From: Labrenzia sp. 011
Lineage (GTDB): Bacteria; Pseudomonadota; Alphaproteobacteria; Rhizobiales; Stappiaceae
Assembly: GCF_003075075.1 (NCBI RefSeq)
Contig: NZ_QCYM01000006.1
Location: 1 to 64,000 of the forward strand
Direction: 5' to 3'
DNA length: 64,000 nucleotides
Part shown: positions 54,892-63,484 of the stretch, piece by piece
Layout: each line of letters opens with the position of its first letter
How positions within the stretch are numbered: the stretch's first letter is position 1
Position numbers and translations under genes: made by a program
Notes under the pieces: model-generated
The model's input: the letters and a program-made list of their open reading frames with translations, nothing else
Told to the model about the DNA's origin: nothing
Databases searched by the model: none

Positions 54892-55545
54892 TTACGGCGT
54901 CCAGTCCAGAAAATTCGCGATCAGCTCCAGGCCGAGCCGCTGGCTTTTTTCCGGGTGGAACTGGGTTCCGATCATGTTGTCGCTCGCCACCATGGCGGTA
55001 AACGTTCCGGCATAGTCGAAAGTCGCCAGCCGGTCGGTCTCGCGGGCGCATTGAAGATGATAGGAATGAACAAAATAGGCGTGCAGGCCGTCCGGCCCCG
55101 TTTCGATGCCCTTGAACACCGGGTGGCCTTCCGGCCGGAGATCGATGGTGTTCCAGCCCATATGCGGGATCTTCAGGGACGGATCGGAGGGTTTCATCGC
55201 CGTCACGTCGCCCTCGACCCAGCCGAGTCCTTCAACGGTTTCGAATTCGAGCCCGCGACCGGCCATGAGCTGCATGCCGACGCAGATGCCGAAAAACGGC
55301 TTGCCCCGGACACGGACGCATTCTTCCAGCGCTTCCGGCATGCCGTCGACCGCCCAGAGGCCGCGCTTGCAGTCGGCGAAGGCGCCGACGCCGGGCAGGA
55401 CCACGTGATCGGCCTTCAAGACCCGTTCCGGATCGGCAGTGACGATCACATCCGGCATATGGGCATGCGCGCGGGCAGCGCGCTCGAACGCCTTTTCCGC
55501 CGAGCGCAGATTGCCCGACCCGTAATCGATAATCGCTATTGTCAT
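54892..55545 (-). CDS. hisH: Imidazole glycerol phosphate synthase, glutaminase subunit
   Basis: HisH (217 aa), a class I glutamine amidotransferase that supplies ammonia to HisF. The start matches the family ([20 protein letters not shown]), the nucleophile Cys is in [20 protein letters not shown], and the His and Glu of the triad are in [13 protein letters not shown]. The block [16 protein letters not shown] is also typical. The ATG at 55545 overlaps the DUF2628 stop by 4 bases; the open frame continues upstream but is not coding for this protein. Confidence 0.96.
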   Translation of the reverse strand: MTIAIIDYGSGNLRSAEKAFERAARAHAHMPDVIVTADPERVLKADHVVLPGVGAFADCKRGLWAVDGMPEALEECVRVRGKPFFGICVGMQLMAGRGLEFETVEGLGWVEGDVTAMKPSDPSLKIPHMGWNTIDLRPEGHPVFKGIETGPDGLHAYFVHSYHLQCARETDRLATFDYAGTFTAMVASDNMIGTQFHPEKSQRLGLELIANFLDWTP

Positions 55546-56048
55546 TGACGGGTCTCCGGACCGAGCGTCAGGCCGACGACCTGCTCGCTGCCGACCCTCG
55601 GAACAATCGGCATCGGAGCGGGACGCCCGCGCTCCCGTTCCTGTCCTTGTTCCGGGACGGTCACGGCTGCGCCGGCCTTGTGTAGAAATCGCAATTCGGC
55701 TTCGGCCTTGCCGTCGCCTTCGACAAGGCCGACCACACGCCAGCCCTTGCGTTCCAGCGACCAGCGGCGCAACGCCTGCGCTTCCAGCGCAAACAGAATC
55801 GAGACGATCAGGGCGGCAAGCCCCATGGCGGCGGCGCCGACGGTCTGCGCCAGAACTTCGATGAGAAGCGTCACCGCAAGATATCCGAGCAGGATCAGCC
55901 ACATGCGGTGAACAAGCAGCCAGACGGGCGGGAACAGGAACGCAAGGAAGGAAAAGCCGTCCGGCACGAAGGCAAGCCGGTCGCTCTGGCGGGGATCGCC
56001 AGCCAGATTCTCATATTCCGGCGGCGCCATAACGATATAGGTGCTCAT
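55542..56048 (-). CDS. DUF2628 membrane protein
   Basis: A 168-aa protein with the DUF2628 layout: an N-terminal segment [20 protein letters not shown], then hydrophobic helices ([20 protein letters not shown] and [20 protein letters not shown]) and a cytoplasmic [18 protein letters not shown]. The C-terminus is disordered and Pro/Arg-rich. Function is unknown. It lies between hisB (15 bases upstream) and hisH (4-base overlap), a context conserved across Rhizobiales. Confidence 0.9.
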   Translation of the reverse strand: MSTYIVMAPPEYENLAGDPRQSDRLAFVPDGFSFLAFLFPPVWLLVHRMWLILLGYLAVTLLIEVLAQTVGAAAMGLAALIVSILFALEAQALRRWSLERKGWRVVGLVEGDGKAEAELRFLHKAGAAVTVPEQGQERERGRPAPMPIVPRVGSEQVVGLTLGPETRQ

Positions 56049-56063
56049 TCGCCAATCCGTTGG

Positions 56064-56657
56064 TTAGCTGCCAAGCCGGCCCTTGGTGGTCGGGACACGA
56101 TCCGCCTGCCGGGGATCGATTTCAACCGCCTTGCGCAACGTACGGGCAACGGCCTTGAAGCAGGTTTCCGCGATGTGGTGGCAATTGGACCCGTAAAGGT
56201 TGGCGACATGAAGGGTGATGCCGGCATTCATGGCGAAGGCGCGAAAGAATTCCTCGAACAGTTCCGTATCGAATTCACCGATCTTGTCCCGGTCAAAGGT
56301 CACGTCCCAGACGAGGAAGGGCCGGCCCGACACGTCGAGGGCGCAGCGGGTGAGGGCCTCGTCCATGGCAAGATGCGTGTCCGCATACCGGTTTATGCCG
56401 GCCATATCGCCCAGCGCCTCACGAATCGCCTGGCCCAGTGCAATGCCGGTGTCCTCGACCGTGTGGTGAAAATCGATGTGCATGTCACCGTCGGCGCGGA
56501 CCGTGATGTCCATCAGCGAATGCCGCGAAAGCTGCTCCAGCATATGATCGAAGAACCCGATGCCGGTCTGAACGTCATAGGCACCCGTGCCGTCCAGGTT
56601 GATTTCCACCGAAATGCGGGTTTCTTTCGTATCGCGCGATACACTCGCCGTGCGCAT
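56064..56657 (-). CDS. hisB: Imidazoleglycerol-phosphate dehydratase
   Basis: HisB (197 aa), monofunctional dehydratase of histidine synthesis, without the phosphatase domain found in enterobacteria. Metal-binding motifs are [40 protein letters not shown] and the late [20 protein letters not shown]. It begins the operon hisB-DUF2628-hisH-DUF1330-hisA-hisF-hisE-coaA. The promoter must lie in the 273-base region shared with divergent pyrF, which contains a TCCGGCA/TGCCGGA hairpin at 56745-56760. Confidence 0.97.
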   Translation of the reverse strand: MRTASVSRDTKETRISVEINLDGTGAYDVQTGIGFFDHMLEQLSRHSLMDITVRADGDMHIDFHHTVEDTGIALGQAIREALGDMAGINRYADTHLAMDEALTRCALDVSGRPFLVWDVTFDRDKIGEFDTELFEEFFRAFAMNAGITLHVANLYGSNCHHIAETCFKAVARTLRKAVEIDPRQADRVPTTKGRLGS

Positions 56658-56930
56658 GGGCTGTTGTCCTCGTTCAGGGTGACGAACCGGCGGTGTTGTA
56701 GCAGCCTGAACCGTCTAATGAAATAGAGACTTCGGTGCGATGGTCCGGCAGGTGCCGGAGCACCCCTCTTCGGCGCCGGATGCAACAGGGATCATTCACG
56801 CCGACCTGCAGCATGCGAACGACAGGGAGACGTTCGGCGCGACTGCCGGAACCCGGGGGGCGGATCTGGCGCCGGAGGCGCCGAAATGATAAGAACGGAT
56901 CATTCCCCAGCGCAGTCAGGAGATCCCTTC

Positions 56931-57671
56931 ATGCCGAAAAGCCGCTTCGCACCCACAAGCGCGCGCGAGCGCCTGGTGTTCGCCCTGGATGTTCCGACGG
57001 TCCGTGAGGCGGAAGCCCTCGTGAAGCAGACGGACGGCAAGGTCGGCGTCTACAAGATCGGCATGGAGCTGCAATTCGCCGGCGGGCTGGAATTCGCGCG
57101 CGATCTGGCAGCGGAAGGCCGGAAGATTTTCCTCGACGTCAAGCTGCACGACATCGACAACACCATTACCAAGGCGGTGCGCAACGTCGCGAAAATGGGC
57201 ATGACCTTCGTCACGGTGCATGCCTATCCCAAGACCATGCGGGCGGCGGTGGAAGGGCTGGCACAGGAGGGCAATCCGGACCTGTGTCTGCTGGGTGTGA
57301 CCGTGCTGACCTCCATGGATGAGGCGGACCTGTGTGCGGCCGGATACCGCGGTCCGATCGCGGAAGTGGTCGAAGCGCGTGCCAGGGATGCCAGAGACGC
57401 CCATATGGGCGGGATCGTCTGCGCCGCAACGGAAACCCGAAGGCTGCGGCCGATCCTCGGCGACGAGCTGGTCATCGTGACCCCAGGCATCCGCCCGCCG
57501 GGCAATGCCGCCGGCGATCAGCGCCGTGTCATGACCCCGGCGGAGGCCGTGCAGGCGGGCAGCGACTATCTTGTCGTCGGCCGGCCGATCAGCCAGGCCG
57601 CCGATCCGGCCGCCGCCGCCGAGGCCGTCATTGCCGACATCGACGGCGCCCTGGAAGCGGTTCCCGCCTAG
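56931..57671 (+). CDS. pyrF: Orotidine 5'-phosphate decarboxylase
   Basis: PyrF (246 aa) makes UMP from OMP, the last step of de novo pyrimidine synthesis. The active-site array is in KIFLDVKLHDIDNTITKAVR, with the first strand RLVFALDVPTVREAEALVKQ and the phosphate-binding VTPGIRPPGNAAGDQRRVMT and DYLVVGRPISQAADP. The ATG at 56931 has AGGAG 8 bases upstream; the frame is open to 56886. It is divergent from hisB and convergent with a secreted protein gene. Confidence 0.96.
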   Translation: MPKSRFAPTSARERLVFALDVPTVREAEALVKQTDGKVGVYKIGMELQFAGGLEFARDLAAEGRKIFLDVKLHDIDNTITKAVRNVAKMGMTFVTVHAYPKTMRAAVEGLAQEGNPDLCLLGVTVLTSMDEADLCAAGYRGPIAEVVEARARDARDAHMGGIVCAATETRRLRPILGDELVIVTPGIRPPGNAAGDQRRVMTPAEAVQAGSDYLVVGRPISQAADPAAAAEAVIADIDGALEAVPA

Positions 57672-57705
57672 GGTGTGTCCCGGATGACCGTCCGGTCATG
57701 CCCGC

Positions 57706-58260
57706 TTATCCGCCGATCACGCCGTCGACCGTGAAGCCGCACTGCTCTGCAATCTTGCGATAGGATGCGCTGAAGCCGTTCAGGGACGCGGTGTAAACGG
57801 GTCCGGCCGGCCCGACGATGTCGATCTGGCCGTTGCGCTGCATGGCCTGCAGGACACGCTGGTTGTCCTCGAAGGGGAAATTCGTTTCCGCGAAGGCAAA
57901 GCCCTCTTCGTCGAAACCGGCAAACACCGTCGCCTGCGCGCTGTCACCGTCATCGAAGACGAAATTTACCTTCTGATCGTTCTGCAGAAGGGTTGCCTGA
58001 CCGCGGAAGGCGCGTTCGGTCAGCTGGACACCCGGAAAAAAGTCGGGCGGAAGCGCATCGCCGTTGGAGACCGACAATCCGACCGTCGGATCGCCGTCAC
58101 CGCCGGTCCACATCGAACAGGTGATGCGCAGGTCTTCGCCCGTGTCGACCGTATCGATCTGCACGTTCCAGTCCTTGAAGGAAAAATACTGCCCGCCGGC
58201 CTGCGCTGAGGTCGCGGTACAGACGGCAATGCTCAAAACAGCCAGGGCTTTGAAGGTCAT
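57706..58260 (-). CDS. Secreted protein of unknown function
   Basis: A 184-aa protein with a signal peptide (FKALAVLSIAVCTATSAQA) and a beta-rich mature part: FSFKDWNVQIDTVDTGEDLR, ITCSMWTGGDGDPTVGLSVS and KVNFVFDDGDSAQATVFAGF. One Cys pair (TCSM, EQCGF) may form a disulfide. The layout recalls invasion-associated locus B-like secreted proteins (an initial W-V-C segment), but the match is too weak to name. It is convergent with pyrF. Confidence 0.72.
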   Translation of the reverse strand: MTFKALAVLSIAVCTATSAQAGGQYFSFKDWNVQIDTVDTGEDLRITCSMWTGGDGDPTVGLSVSNGDALPPDFFPGVQLTERAFRGQATLLQNDQKVNFVFDDGDSAQATVFAGFDEEGFAFAETNFPFEDNQRVLQAMQRNGQIDIVGPAGPVYTASLNGFSASYRKIAEQCGFTVDGVIGG

Positions 58261-58429
58261 GAAAATCCTCGGAAAACAGGGGCAGGTCGTAAAGCTGCCC
58301 TCTTACAACATGGATTTTCTTAAGATTTCAGGTCCGGGAGCGGAAGGTTTCTCGTGACGGCAACGGCGGAGCCGCATGGTTCCTGCCTTTCCAAACCATC
58401 AAGCAGCGCCTGTAGCCGCTCCCGCGCAG

Positions 58430-59515
58430 TCATGCGGCCTTGTCGTCATCGCAGGCGGCGGAGCGCAGCACCATGCCGTAGAGGTCGCGCGGATCGTCCG
58501 GGTCGGCCAGCAGATCCAGCTTTTCGAAGTGACCGGTTTTCGGCAGAAGGTCGCGCAGGTAACGCAGGGCGGCGAAATCCTCGATCGCGAAGCCGACGCT
58601 GTCGAACAGGGTGATCTGGCGGTCGGAAGTGCGGCCCGGGGCCTTGCCGGAATAGACCTGCCAGAGTTCGGTCACCGGATGCTCGCGGTCGAGCTGCTGG
58701 AATTCACCCTCGACATGGGTCTGGTCGGGAAACTCTACGAAAATGTCCGAGCGCAGGAGGATGTCCCGATGCAGCTCGGTCTTGCCGGGACAGTCGCCAC
58801 CGACCGCATTGATGTGCACCCCGGCGCCGATCATGTTGTCGGTCAGGATGGTGGCCTGCTTCCTGTCGGCGGTCACCGTTGTGATGATCTGCGCCCCCTC
58901 GATGGCGTCTTCCGGCGTCTTGCAGATGGTCACATTCAGCCCGCAGTCCAGCAGGTTTCGGGCAAGGCGCACGCTCGCCGCCTTCTCGATGTCATAGGCG
59001 CGGATGTCGGTAATGCCGAGAAGTTCCTTGAACGCCAGGCACTGGAAGTCGGACTGGGCGCCATTGCCGATCACGGCCATGGTGGTTGCGCGCGGTGGTG
59101 CCAGATATTTCGCCGCCAGAGCCGAATTCGCCGCCGTGCGCAGGGCCGTCAGGATCGTCATTTCGCTGAAGAGAACCGGATAGCCGGTCTTCAGGTTGGC
59201 GAGAACGCCGAAACCCGTCACCGTTTGCAGGCCGTCACGGGTGTTGCCCGGATGGCCGTTGACATATTTGAAGCCGAAGGTCTCGCCGTCGCTGGTCGGC
59301 ATCAGTTCTATCACCCCCTGGGGCCCATGCGCCGGGATGCGCGGCTTCTTGTCGAAGCTTTCCCAGCGCAGGAAGTCCTGCTCGATGTAATCCGCCAGAC
59401 CGCGCAGGAATGTTTCCACACCAATGGCGCGCAGGTTCCGCATCATGTTGTCGACGCTGACGAAAGGCACATAGGCGAGATCGGAGGGTTTCAGAGTGGT
59501 GGTTCTGCGTGACAT
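58430..59515 (-). CDS. ocd: Ornithine cyclodeaminase
   Basis: Ocd (361 aa) converts ornithine to proline with release of ammonia, using bound NAD. Family blocks: YPVLFSEMTILTALRTAANS, the Rossmann loop TMAVIGNGAQSDFQCLAFKE and AVGGDCPGKTELHRDILLRS. RNAICGP-like and SVDNMMRNL residues near the N-terminus are also typical. The start at 59515 lies 12 bases after the arginase stop, so together they turn arginine into proline. The neighbouring Lrp regulator likely controls the pair. Confidence 0.93.
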   Translation of the reverse strand: MSRRTTTLKPSDLAYVPFVSVDNMMRNLRAIGVETFLRGLADYIEQDFLRWESFDKKPRIPAHGPQGVIELMPTSDGETFGFKYVNGHPGNTRDGLQTVTGFGVLANLKTGYPVLFSEMTILTALRTAANSALAAKYLAPPRATTMAVIGNGAQSDFQCLAFKELLGITDIRAYDIEKAASVRLARNLLDCGLNVTICKTPEDAIEGAQIITTVTADRKQATILTDNMIGAGVHINAVGGDCPGKTELHRDILLRSDIFVEFPDQTHVEGEFQQLDREHPVTELWQVYSGKAPGRTSDRQITLFDSVGFAIEDFAALRYLRDLLPKTGHFEKLDLLADPDDPRDLYGMVLRSAACDDDKAA

Positions 59516-59527
59516 TTGTCAGATCCT

Positions 59528-60469
59528 CTAGAAGCTTCTTGTCGGGCGATCGAACACGCGGCGGCCGAAAAGACTGCCGGCCAGCTCGACCATCAGGCGC
59601 GCGGTTTTTCCGCGTTCATCCAGAAAGGGATTGAGTTCAACGAGATCGAGGGAGGTCACCAGGCCGCTGTCATGCAGGATTTCCATGGCCAGATGCGCCT
59701 CGCGGAAAGTGGCCCCGCCCGGAACGGTGGTGCCGACGGCAGGAGCGATTTCCGGATCGAGAAAATCGACATCCAGAGAGACATGCAGCAGGCCGTCGGC
59801 GGCCCGCACCCGCTCCAGGAACGGCCGCAGCAGCGAGCCGATGCCTTCCTCGTCGATCCGGCGCATGTCGCTGACGCCGACCCCGAGTTCCCGCAGCATG
59901 TCGCGCTCTTCCGGGTCGATGGACCGGACCCCGAGGATCTCGACATTTTCCGGTTTCAGGGCATGCCGAAACGGCGAGCCGAGCAGATCGTCGAAACCGG
60001 GCAGGCCGCACAGGAAGGCCAGAGGCGTGCCATGCAGATTGCCGCTGGCCGTGGTCTGGAAGGTGTGGAAATCCGAATGGGCATCGAGCCAGAGAACGAA
60101 AAGCGGCCGGTTTTTCGCCGCCGCAGCTCTCGCCTGGCCGGAAACGGTTCCCGCCGCCAGAGCATGATCGCCGCCAAGATAGATCGGGAACACGGACGCG
60201 CTGCCGAGATCCGCGGCCTTGTCATGAAGCGCCCGCGTCCAGGCGACATAGGCCGGATAATTCTTCAGGACCGGATTGGGCGGGCGCAAAGCGCCGACCG
60301 TCGCGGGCGCCAGATTGCCGTGATCGTCTACCGAGTGGCCCAGCGCCTCCAGCATGCCGATCAGGCCGGCGGTGCGATAGGCGTCCGGCCCCATGAGGCA
60401 ACCTCTCTGTCCCGCGCCTTCATCGACGGGCGCGCCAACCAGTACGATCTGTTTTCCGGCAAGAGTCAC
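59528..60469 (-). CDS. Arginase
   Basis: Arginase (313 aa) hydrolyses arginine to ornithine and urea. Metal-binding motifs are FPIYLGGDHALAAGTVSG, VLWLDAHSDFHTFQTTASGN and LHVSLDVDFLDPEIAPAVGT. The N-terminus QIVLVGAPVDEGAGQRGCLM is standard. The open frame runs to an ATG at 60532, but the GTG at 60469 has GGAGG five bases upstream and gives the usual family length, so I chose it. Ocd follows after 12 bases; TTGATCAA palindromes lie upstream. Confidence 0.94.
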   Translation of the reverse strand: MTLAGKQIVLVGAPVDEGAGQRGCLMGPDAYRTAGLIGMLEALGHSVDDHGNLAPATVGALRPPNPVLKNYPAYVAWTRALHDKAADLGSASVFPIYLGGDHALAAGTVSGQARAAAAKNRPLFVLWLDAHSDFHTFQTTASGNLHGTPLAFLCGLPGFDDLLGSPFRHALKPENVEILGVRSIDPEERDMLRELGVGVSDMRRIDEEGIGSLLRPFLERVRAADGLLHVSLDVDFLDPEIAPAVGTTVPGGATFREAHLAMEILHDSGLVTSLDLVELNPFLDERGKTARLMVELAGSLFGRRVFDRPTRSF

Positions 60470-60540
60470 GACGTCCTCCGAACGAATCCGAATGCAGGGA
60501 CAATTTTGCGGAAACCCGGTGGCGGAGTACATCCGGACAC

Positions 60541-60591
60541 TTGATCAAATGCGCTGCAGAAATTACCATTTTGATCGGCTTAATTGATCAA
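60541..60591. promoter_or_regulatory. Two TTGATCAA palindromes, candidate Lrp operator
   Basis: Identical 8-base palindromes lie at 60541-60548 and 60584-60591, 43 bases apart (about four helical turns), with a TTGATCGG half site at 60571-60578. They sit between the divergent arginase and Lrp-type genes, the second 10 bases before the regulator start, consistent with autoregulation and control of arginase-ocd. Confidence 0.55.
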
Positions 60592-60600
60592 AGTGAAACA

Positions 60601-61062
60601 ATGGACGATCTGGATCTTCGCCTGATAACCCTGCTCCGCCATGACGGCCGGAGATCAGTGTCCGATTTGGCCAATGACCTGAAGGTCACCCGTGCCACGG
60701 TTCGCGCGCGCATGGAAAAGCTTATGGACTCGGGGGAGATCCTGGGGTTCACGGCGGTGCTGCGCGACGACTGGCGGGACCTGCCCATCCGCGCCGTCAC
60801 CCTCGTCATGGTGGAGGGACGGAACACCGATCCCGCTATCCGCGCCCTGGGCGCGATGACCGAAGTCAGGGCCATTCATTCCACCAACGGCAAATGGGAT
60901 CTTGTCCTGGATATCGCGACACGGGATCTTTCCGCTTTCGACGACGCCCTGAACCGCATCCGGCTGATCGAGGGCATCGCGGCGACGGAAACCAATCTGC
61001 TTCTGACCACCCGCAAGGGTCCGGCGGTCTCCGCAAGCGAGTTCAAGCAGGAAACGGGGTAA
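60601..61062 (+). CDS. Lrp/AsnC family transcriptional regulator
   Basis: A 153-aa regulator with an N-terminal helix-turn-helix (LDLRLITLLRHDGRRSVSDL, DLKVTRATVRARMEKLMDSG) and a C-terminal RAM/Lrp ligand domain (TLVMVEGRNTDPAIRALGAM, STNGKWDLVLDIATRDLSAF). The ATG at 60601 was preferred over an open frame from 60541, because the earlier residues overlap the operator palindromes. It is divergent from arginase-ocd, the common Lrp-type arginine catabolism regulator layout in Rhizobiales; arginine or ornithine is the likely ligand. Confidence 0.92.
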   Translation: MDDLDLRLITLLRHDGRRSVSDLANDLKVTRATVRARMEKLMDSGEILGFTAVLRDDWRDLPIRAVTLVMVEGRNTDPAIRALGAMTEVRAIHSTNGKWDLVLDIATRDLSAFDDALNRIRLIEGIAATETNLLLTTRKGPAVSASEFKQETG

Positions 61063-61205
61063 TGCCGCCTGCAGCAGACAAGGGTCATTCCTGACTGCTG
61101 AAATCACGGGTTCGCAGGTCGCCCTGCCTGTCTCGCAAATCGGGTCGCTTCCGCCGCTGGCGACCGATAGGATCGGACCCGAATGCAGAAAGCGAAGCAA
61201 CCGAC

Positions 61206-62123
61206 ATGACCAAAGCCATCGATCTTGCCGGCCTGGCACCGGAACCCAGGCCGATCTGCGTCGGCGAGGAAGCCGCGGAGCATTATGACGTTGTCCGCCG
61301 GACACTGGAACGGATCACGCGGGACTGGCGCGAGCAGCCCTCGCTGGAAGAGCTGGCCCGGGAAGCGGGGCTGCAGCCGATCCAGCTGCAAAGGGTGTTC
61401 TCGCGCTGGGCCGGGCTGACGCCGAAACAGTTCCTGCAGGCGATCACGCTGGATCATGCCAAGGCGCTTCTCAGGGATTCTGTCAGCGTTCTGGATACCT
61501 CCCATGAGGTCGGCCTGTCCGGTTCATCCCGCCTGCACGATCTTTTCGTCACCCATGAAGCCATGACCCCGGGCGACTATCGCAACCGGGGCGGAGGATT
61601 GACGATCGCCTATGGGTTTCATGCCTCGCCCTTCGGGCAGGTTCTGGTCATGGCAACCGACAAGGGCCTTGCCGGGCTGGGCTTTGCCGATCCGGGCGCG
61701 GAACACTCCGCCCTGGAGGACATGTGCGGTCGCTGGCCGGCGGCGTCCTATGTGCAGGATCAGGAGGCGACTGCCGGCTATGCGGACCGGGTGTTCGACC
61801 CGCAACAATGGCGGCAGGACCAACCCCTGAACATCGTCATGATCGGCACGGATTTCGAGATCCGGGTCTGGCAGACGCTCCTGAACATTCCGATGGGCCG
61901 GGTGACCACCTATTCCGACGTGGCTACGCACATCGGCAGTCCCAGGGCGTCACGGGCGGTGGGAACGGCGGTCGGCCGCAACCCGATTTCCTTTGTGGTT
62001 CCCTGCCACAGGGTGCTCGCCAAGGGCGGCAAGCTGGGCGGTTATCACTGGGGTCTGACCCGCAAGCGCGCCATTCTCGGCTGGGAAACCGGTCTGTCCG
62101 GGCCGGTCCTGGAATGTGTCTGA
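61206..62123 (+). CDS. AraC helix-turn-helix fused to methylated-DNA-cysteine methyltransferase
   Basis: A 305-aa Ada-like protein without the N-terminal zinc methyl-acceptor domain. An AraC-type helix-turn-helix lies at about residues 30-120 (SLEELAREAGLQPIQLQRVF, SRWAGLTPKQFLQAITLDHA). The C-terminal O6-alkylguanine methyltransferase shows VWQTLLNIPMGRVTTYSDVA, RAVGTAVGRNPISFVVPCHR with the acceptor Cys in PCHR, and GGYHWGLTRKRAIL. It repairs O6-alkylguanine and may regulate genes, but the usual phosphotriester sensor is missing. Confidence 0.92.
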   Translation: MTKAIDLAGLAPEPRPICVGEEAAEHYDVVRRTLERITRDWREQPSLEELAREAGLQPIQLQRVFSRWAGLTPKQFLQAITLDHAKALLRDSVSVLDTSHEVGLSGSSRLHDLFVTHEAMTPGDYRNRGGGLTIAYGFHASPFGQVLVMATDKGLAGLGFADPGAEHSALEDMCGRWPAASYVQDQEATAGYADRVFDPQQWRQDQPLNIVMIGTDFEIRVWQTLLNIPMGRVTTYSDVATHIGSPRASRAVGTAVGRNPISFVVPCHRVLAKGGKLGGYHWGLTRKRAILGWETGLSGPVLECV

Positions 62124-62166
62124 AGGATCTGTTTTCCCAACCGGATAATCACGACTTCCTGCCGGG

Positions 62167-63429
62167 TCAATGCACCGGCCCGGCCGGCATGGGATAGCTG
62201 CCGGTGATCGACCAGCCGAAGGAGGCGAGGCGTTCGGCTGCCATGGGGGTCAGGTCGCCGGTGATCAGGAAATCCACGCCGGAGGGAGGGAACGGCAGAC
62301 TGCCAAGGCCTTCATGCATGGCGGAAAAGGCCTGCGCCACGGTCTGCGTCCAGGCCACCATGTCGAGCGGCATGACAATGGCCGCGAGTCCATCGCGCCT
62401 GATGGCGACCGGGATGCCCGAGACCAGCTTGATCTGGCCGAGACCTGAGACGGTCCTGTTGTAGGTTTCCAGCAGGACGACCCGCCGAAGTTGAAAATAG
62501 GCGACCTCCCGACTTTCCGCCTCGGCGGCCTTCGCGGCGACGATGTCGAGATCCTGAACCCCCGGCATGGCCAGAAGCTGATAGGCGATGACCGCCTTTT
62601 CGCCCTCCGTGAAGAACGGATTTGCGGCGATCTTCCCGATCGTCACCTCGGAAACCCCTGCCTTGCGCAGTGTTTCCGCCGTGCGTTGCTCCAGTTCGGC
62701 CGGGGAGCTGTCGACGATCATCGTACGGAAATTGTCCGCGGTGCGGGCGGTGTTCACGATCAGACCGCCCGGCAGCAGGCTGGTGATCGCCGTGACCGTC
62801 CAGTTTCCCGCCGTGGTGACGCTGGCGGTTTCATCGAGTTTTTCCGAAAGCGGACGGTAGAACGTATAGGGATCCATACCCAGATCGACCGCCAGTTCGC
62901 GCCGGGCACGGGCCTGACCGGTGATCGCCTTCGCCAGGTCCGCCGGAGAGCCTCCCTTGCCGCTCACCACCGACTCCACGCCTTTTGTCAGACGCCCGAA
63001 CATGCGCCCCACGCCGGTCACCGTGCTCTTCGCCGTGCCGACCGGGTCGGTCACCGTGCTTTCGACGAATTCGACCGGCTTCATTGCCGCCTGCTTGAGA
63101 CCGTCCACGAAACTCGCATCATTCTTGAGGCTTTCCAGTCCGACCAGGGCGGCGATCTCGGCCAGCCTGAGTTTCAGCAGACCGTCGCCTTCGACCCGCT
63201 CGACGCCGAGATCCGTCTGAAGCTGGTAAATGCGCAGGAACCCGTCACCGCGGACCGGGGCCAGAACGGCGTAGCCCGGGCCCTGGTCCTTGCCGTGCAG
63301 CACCACGGCCGGGTCCTGTTCCGGCGGGGTCTCATACTGTCCGGTCAGTGCCAGGGAAACGCCGACTGTCGCCACGGCGCCGGCAGCCAGTCCGGCAAAC
63401 CAGACCGGTACCTTGAACAAGGAATGCAT
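62167..63429 (-). CDS. Membrane-anchored protein of unknown function
   Basis: A 420-aa protein with a hydrophobic N-terminal segment (VPVWFAGLAAGAVATVGVSL) that could be a signal anchor. The remainder is soluble: VRGDGFLRIYQLQTDLGVER, VESTVTDPVGTAKSTVTGVG and DLGMDPYTFYRPLSEKLDET. The ATG at 63429 has AAGGAG eight bases upstream; the open frame continues to 63528 but lacks support. I recognise no named family. It lies 55 bases after the folC stop on the same strand, so it may be in the folC transcript. Confidence 0.8.
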   Translation of the reverse strand: MHSLFKVPVWFAGLAAGAVATVGVSLALTGQYETPPEQDPAVVLHGKDQGPGYAVLAPVRGDGFLRIYQLQTDLGVERVEGDGLLKLRLAEIAALVGLESLKNDASFVDGLKQAAMKPVEFVESTVTDPVGTAKSTVTGVGRMFGRLTKGVESVVSGKGGSPADLAKAITGQARARRELAVDLGMDPYTFYRPLSEKLDETASVTTAGNWTVTAITSLLPGGLIVNTARTADNFRTMIVDSSPAELEQRTAETLRKAGVSEVTIGKIAANPFFTEGEKAVIAYQLLAMPGVQDLDIVAAKAAEAESREVAYFQLRRVVLLETYNRTVSGLGQIKLVSGIPVAIRRDGLAAIVMPLDMVAWTQTVAQAFSAMHEGLGSLPFPPSGVDFLITGDLTPMAAERLASFGWSITGSYPMPAGPVH

Positions 63430-63484
63430 CAAGTTGATCTCCTTCGCGCCACAGCAAGCTCCGGCACCATGAACGCACAGGTCT

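Noticed and set aside
54892..55902. Longer hisH with an N-terminal extension of 119 residues
   Set aside because: The extension is the Arg-rich shadow of DUF2628; the family N-terminus MTIAIIDYG begins at 55545.
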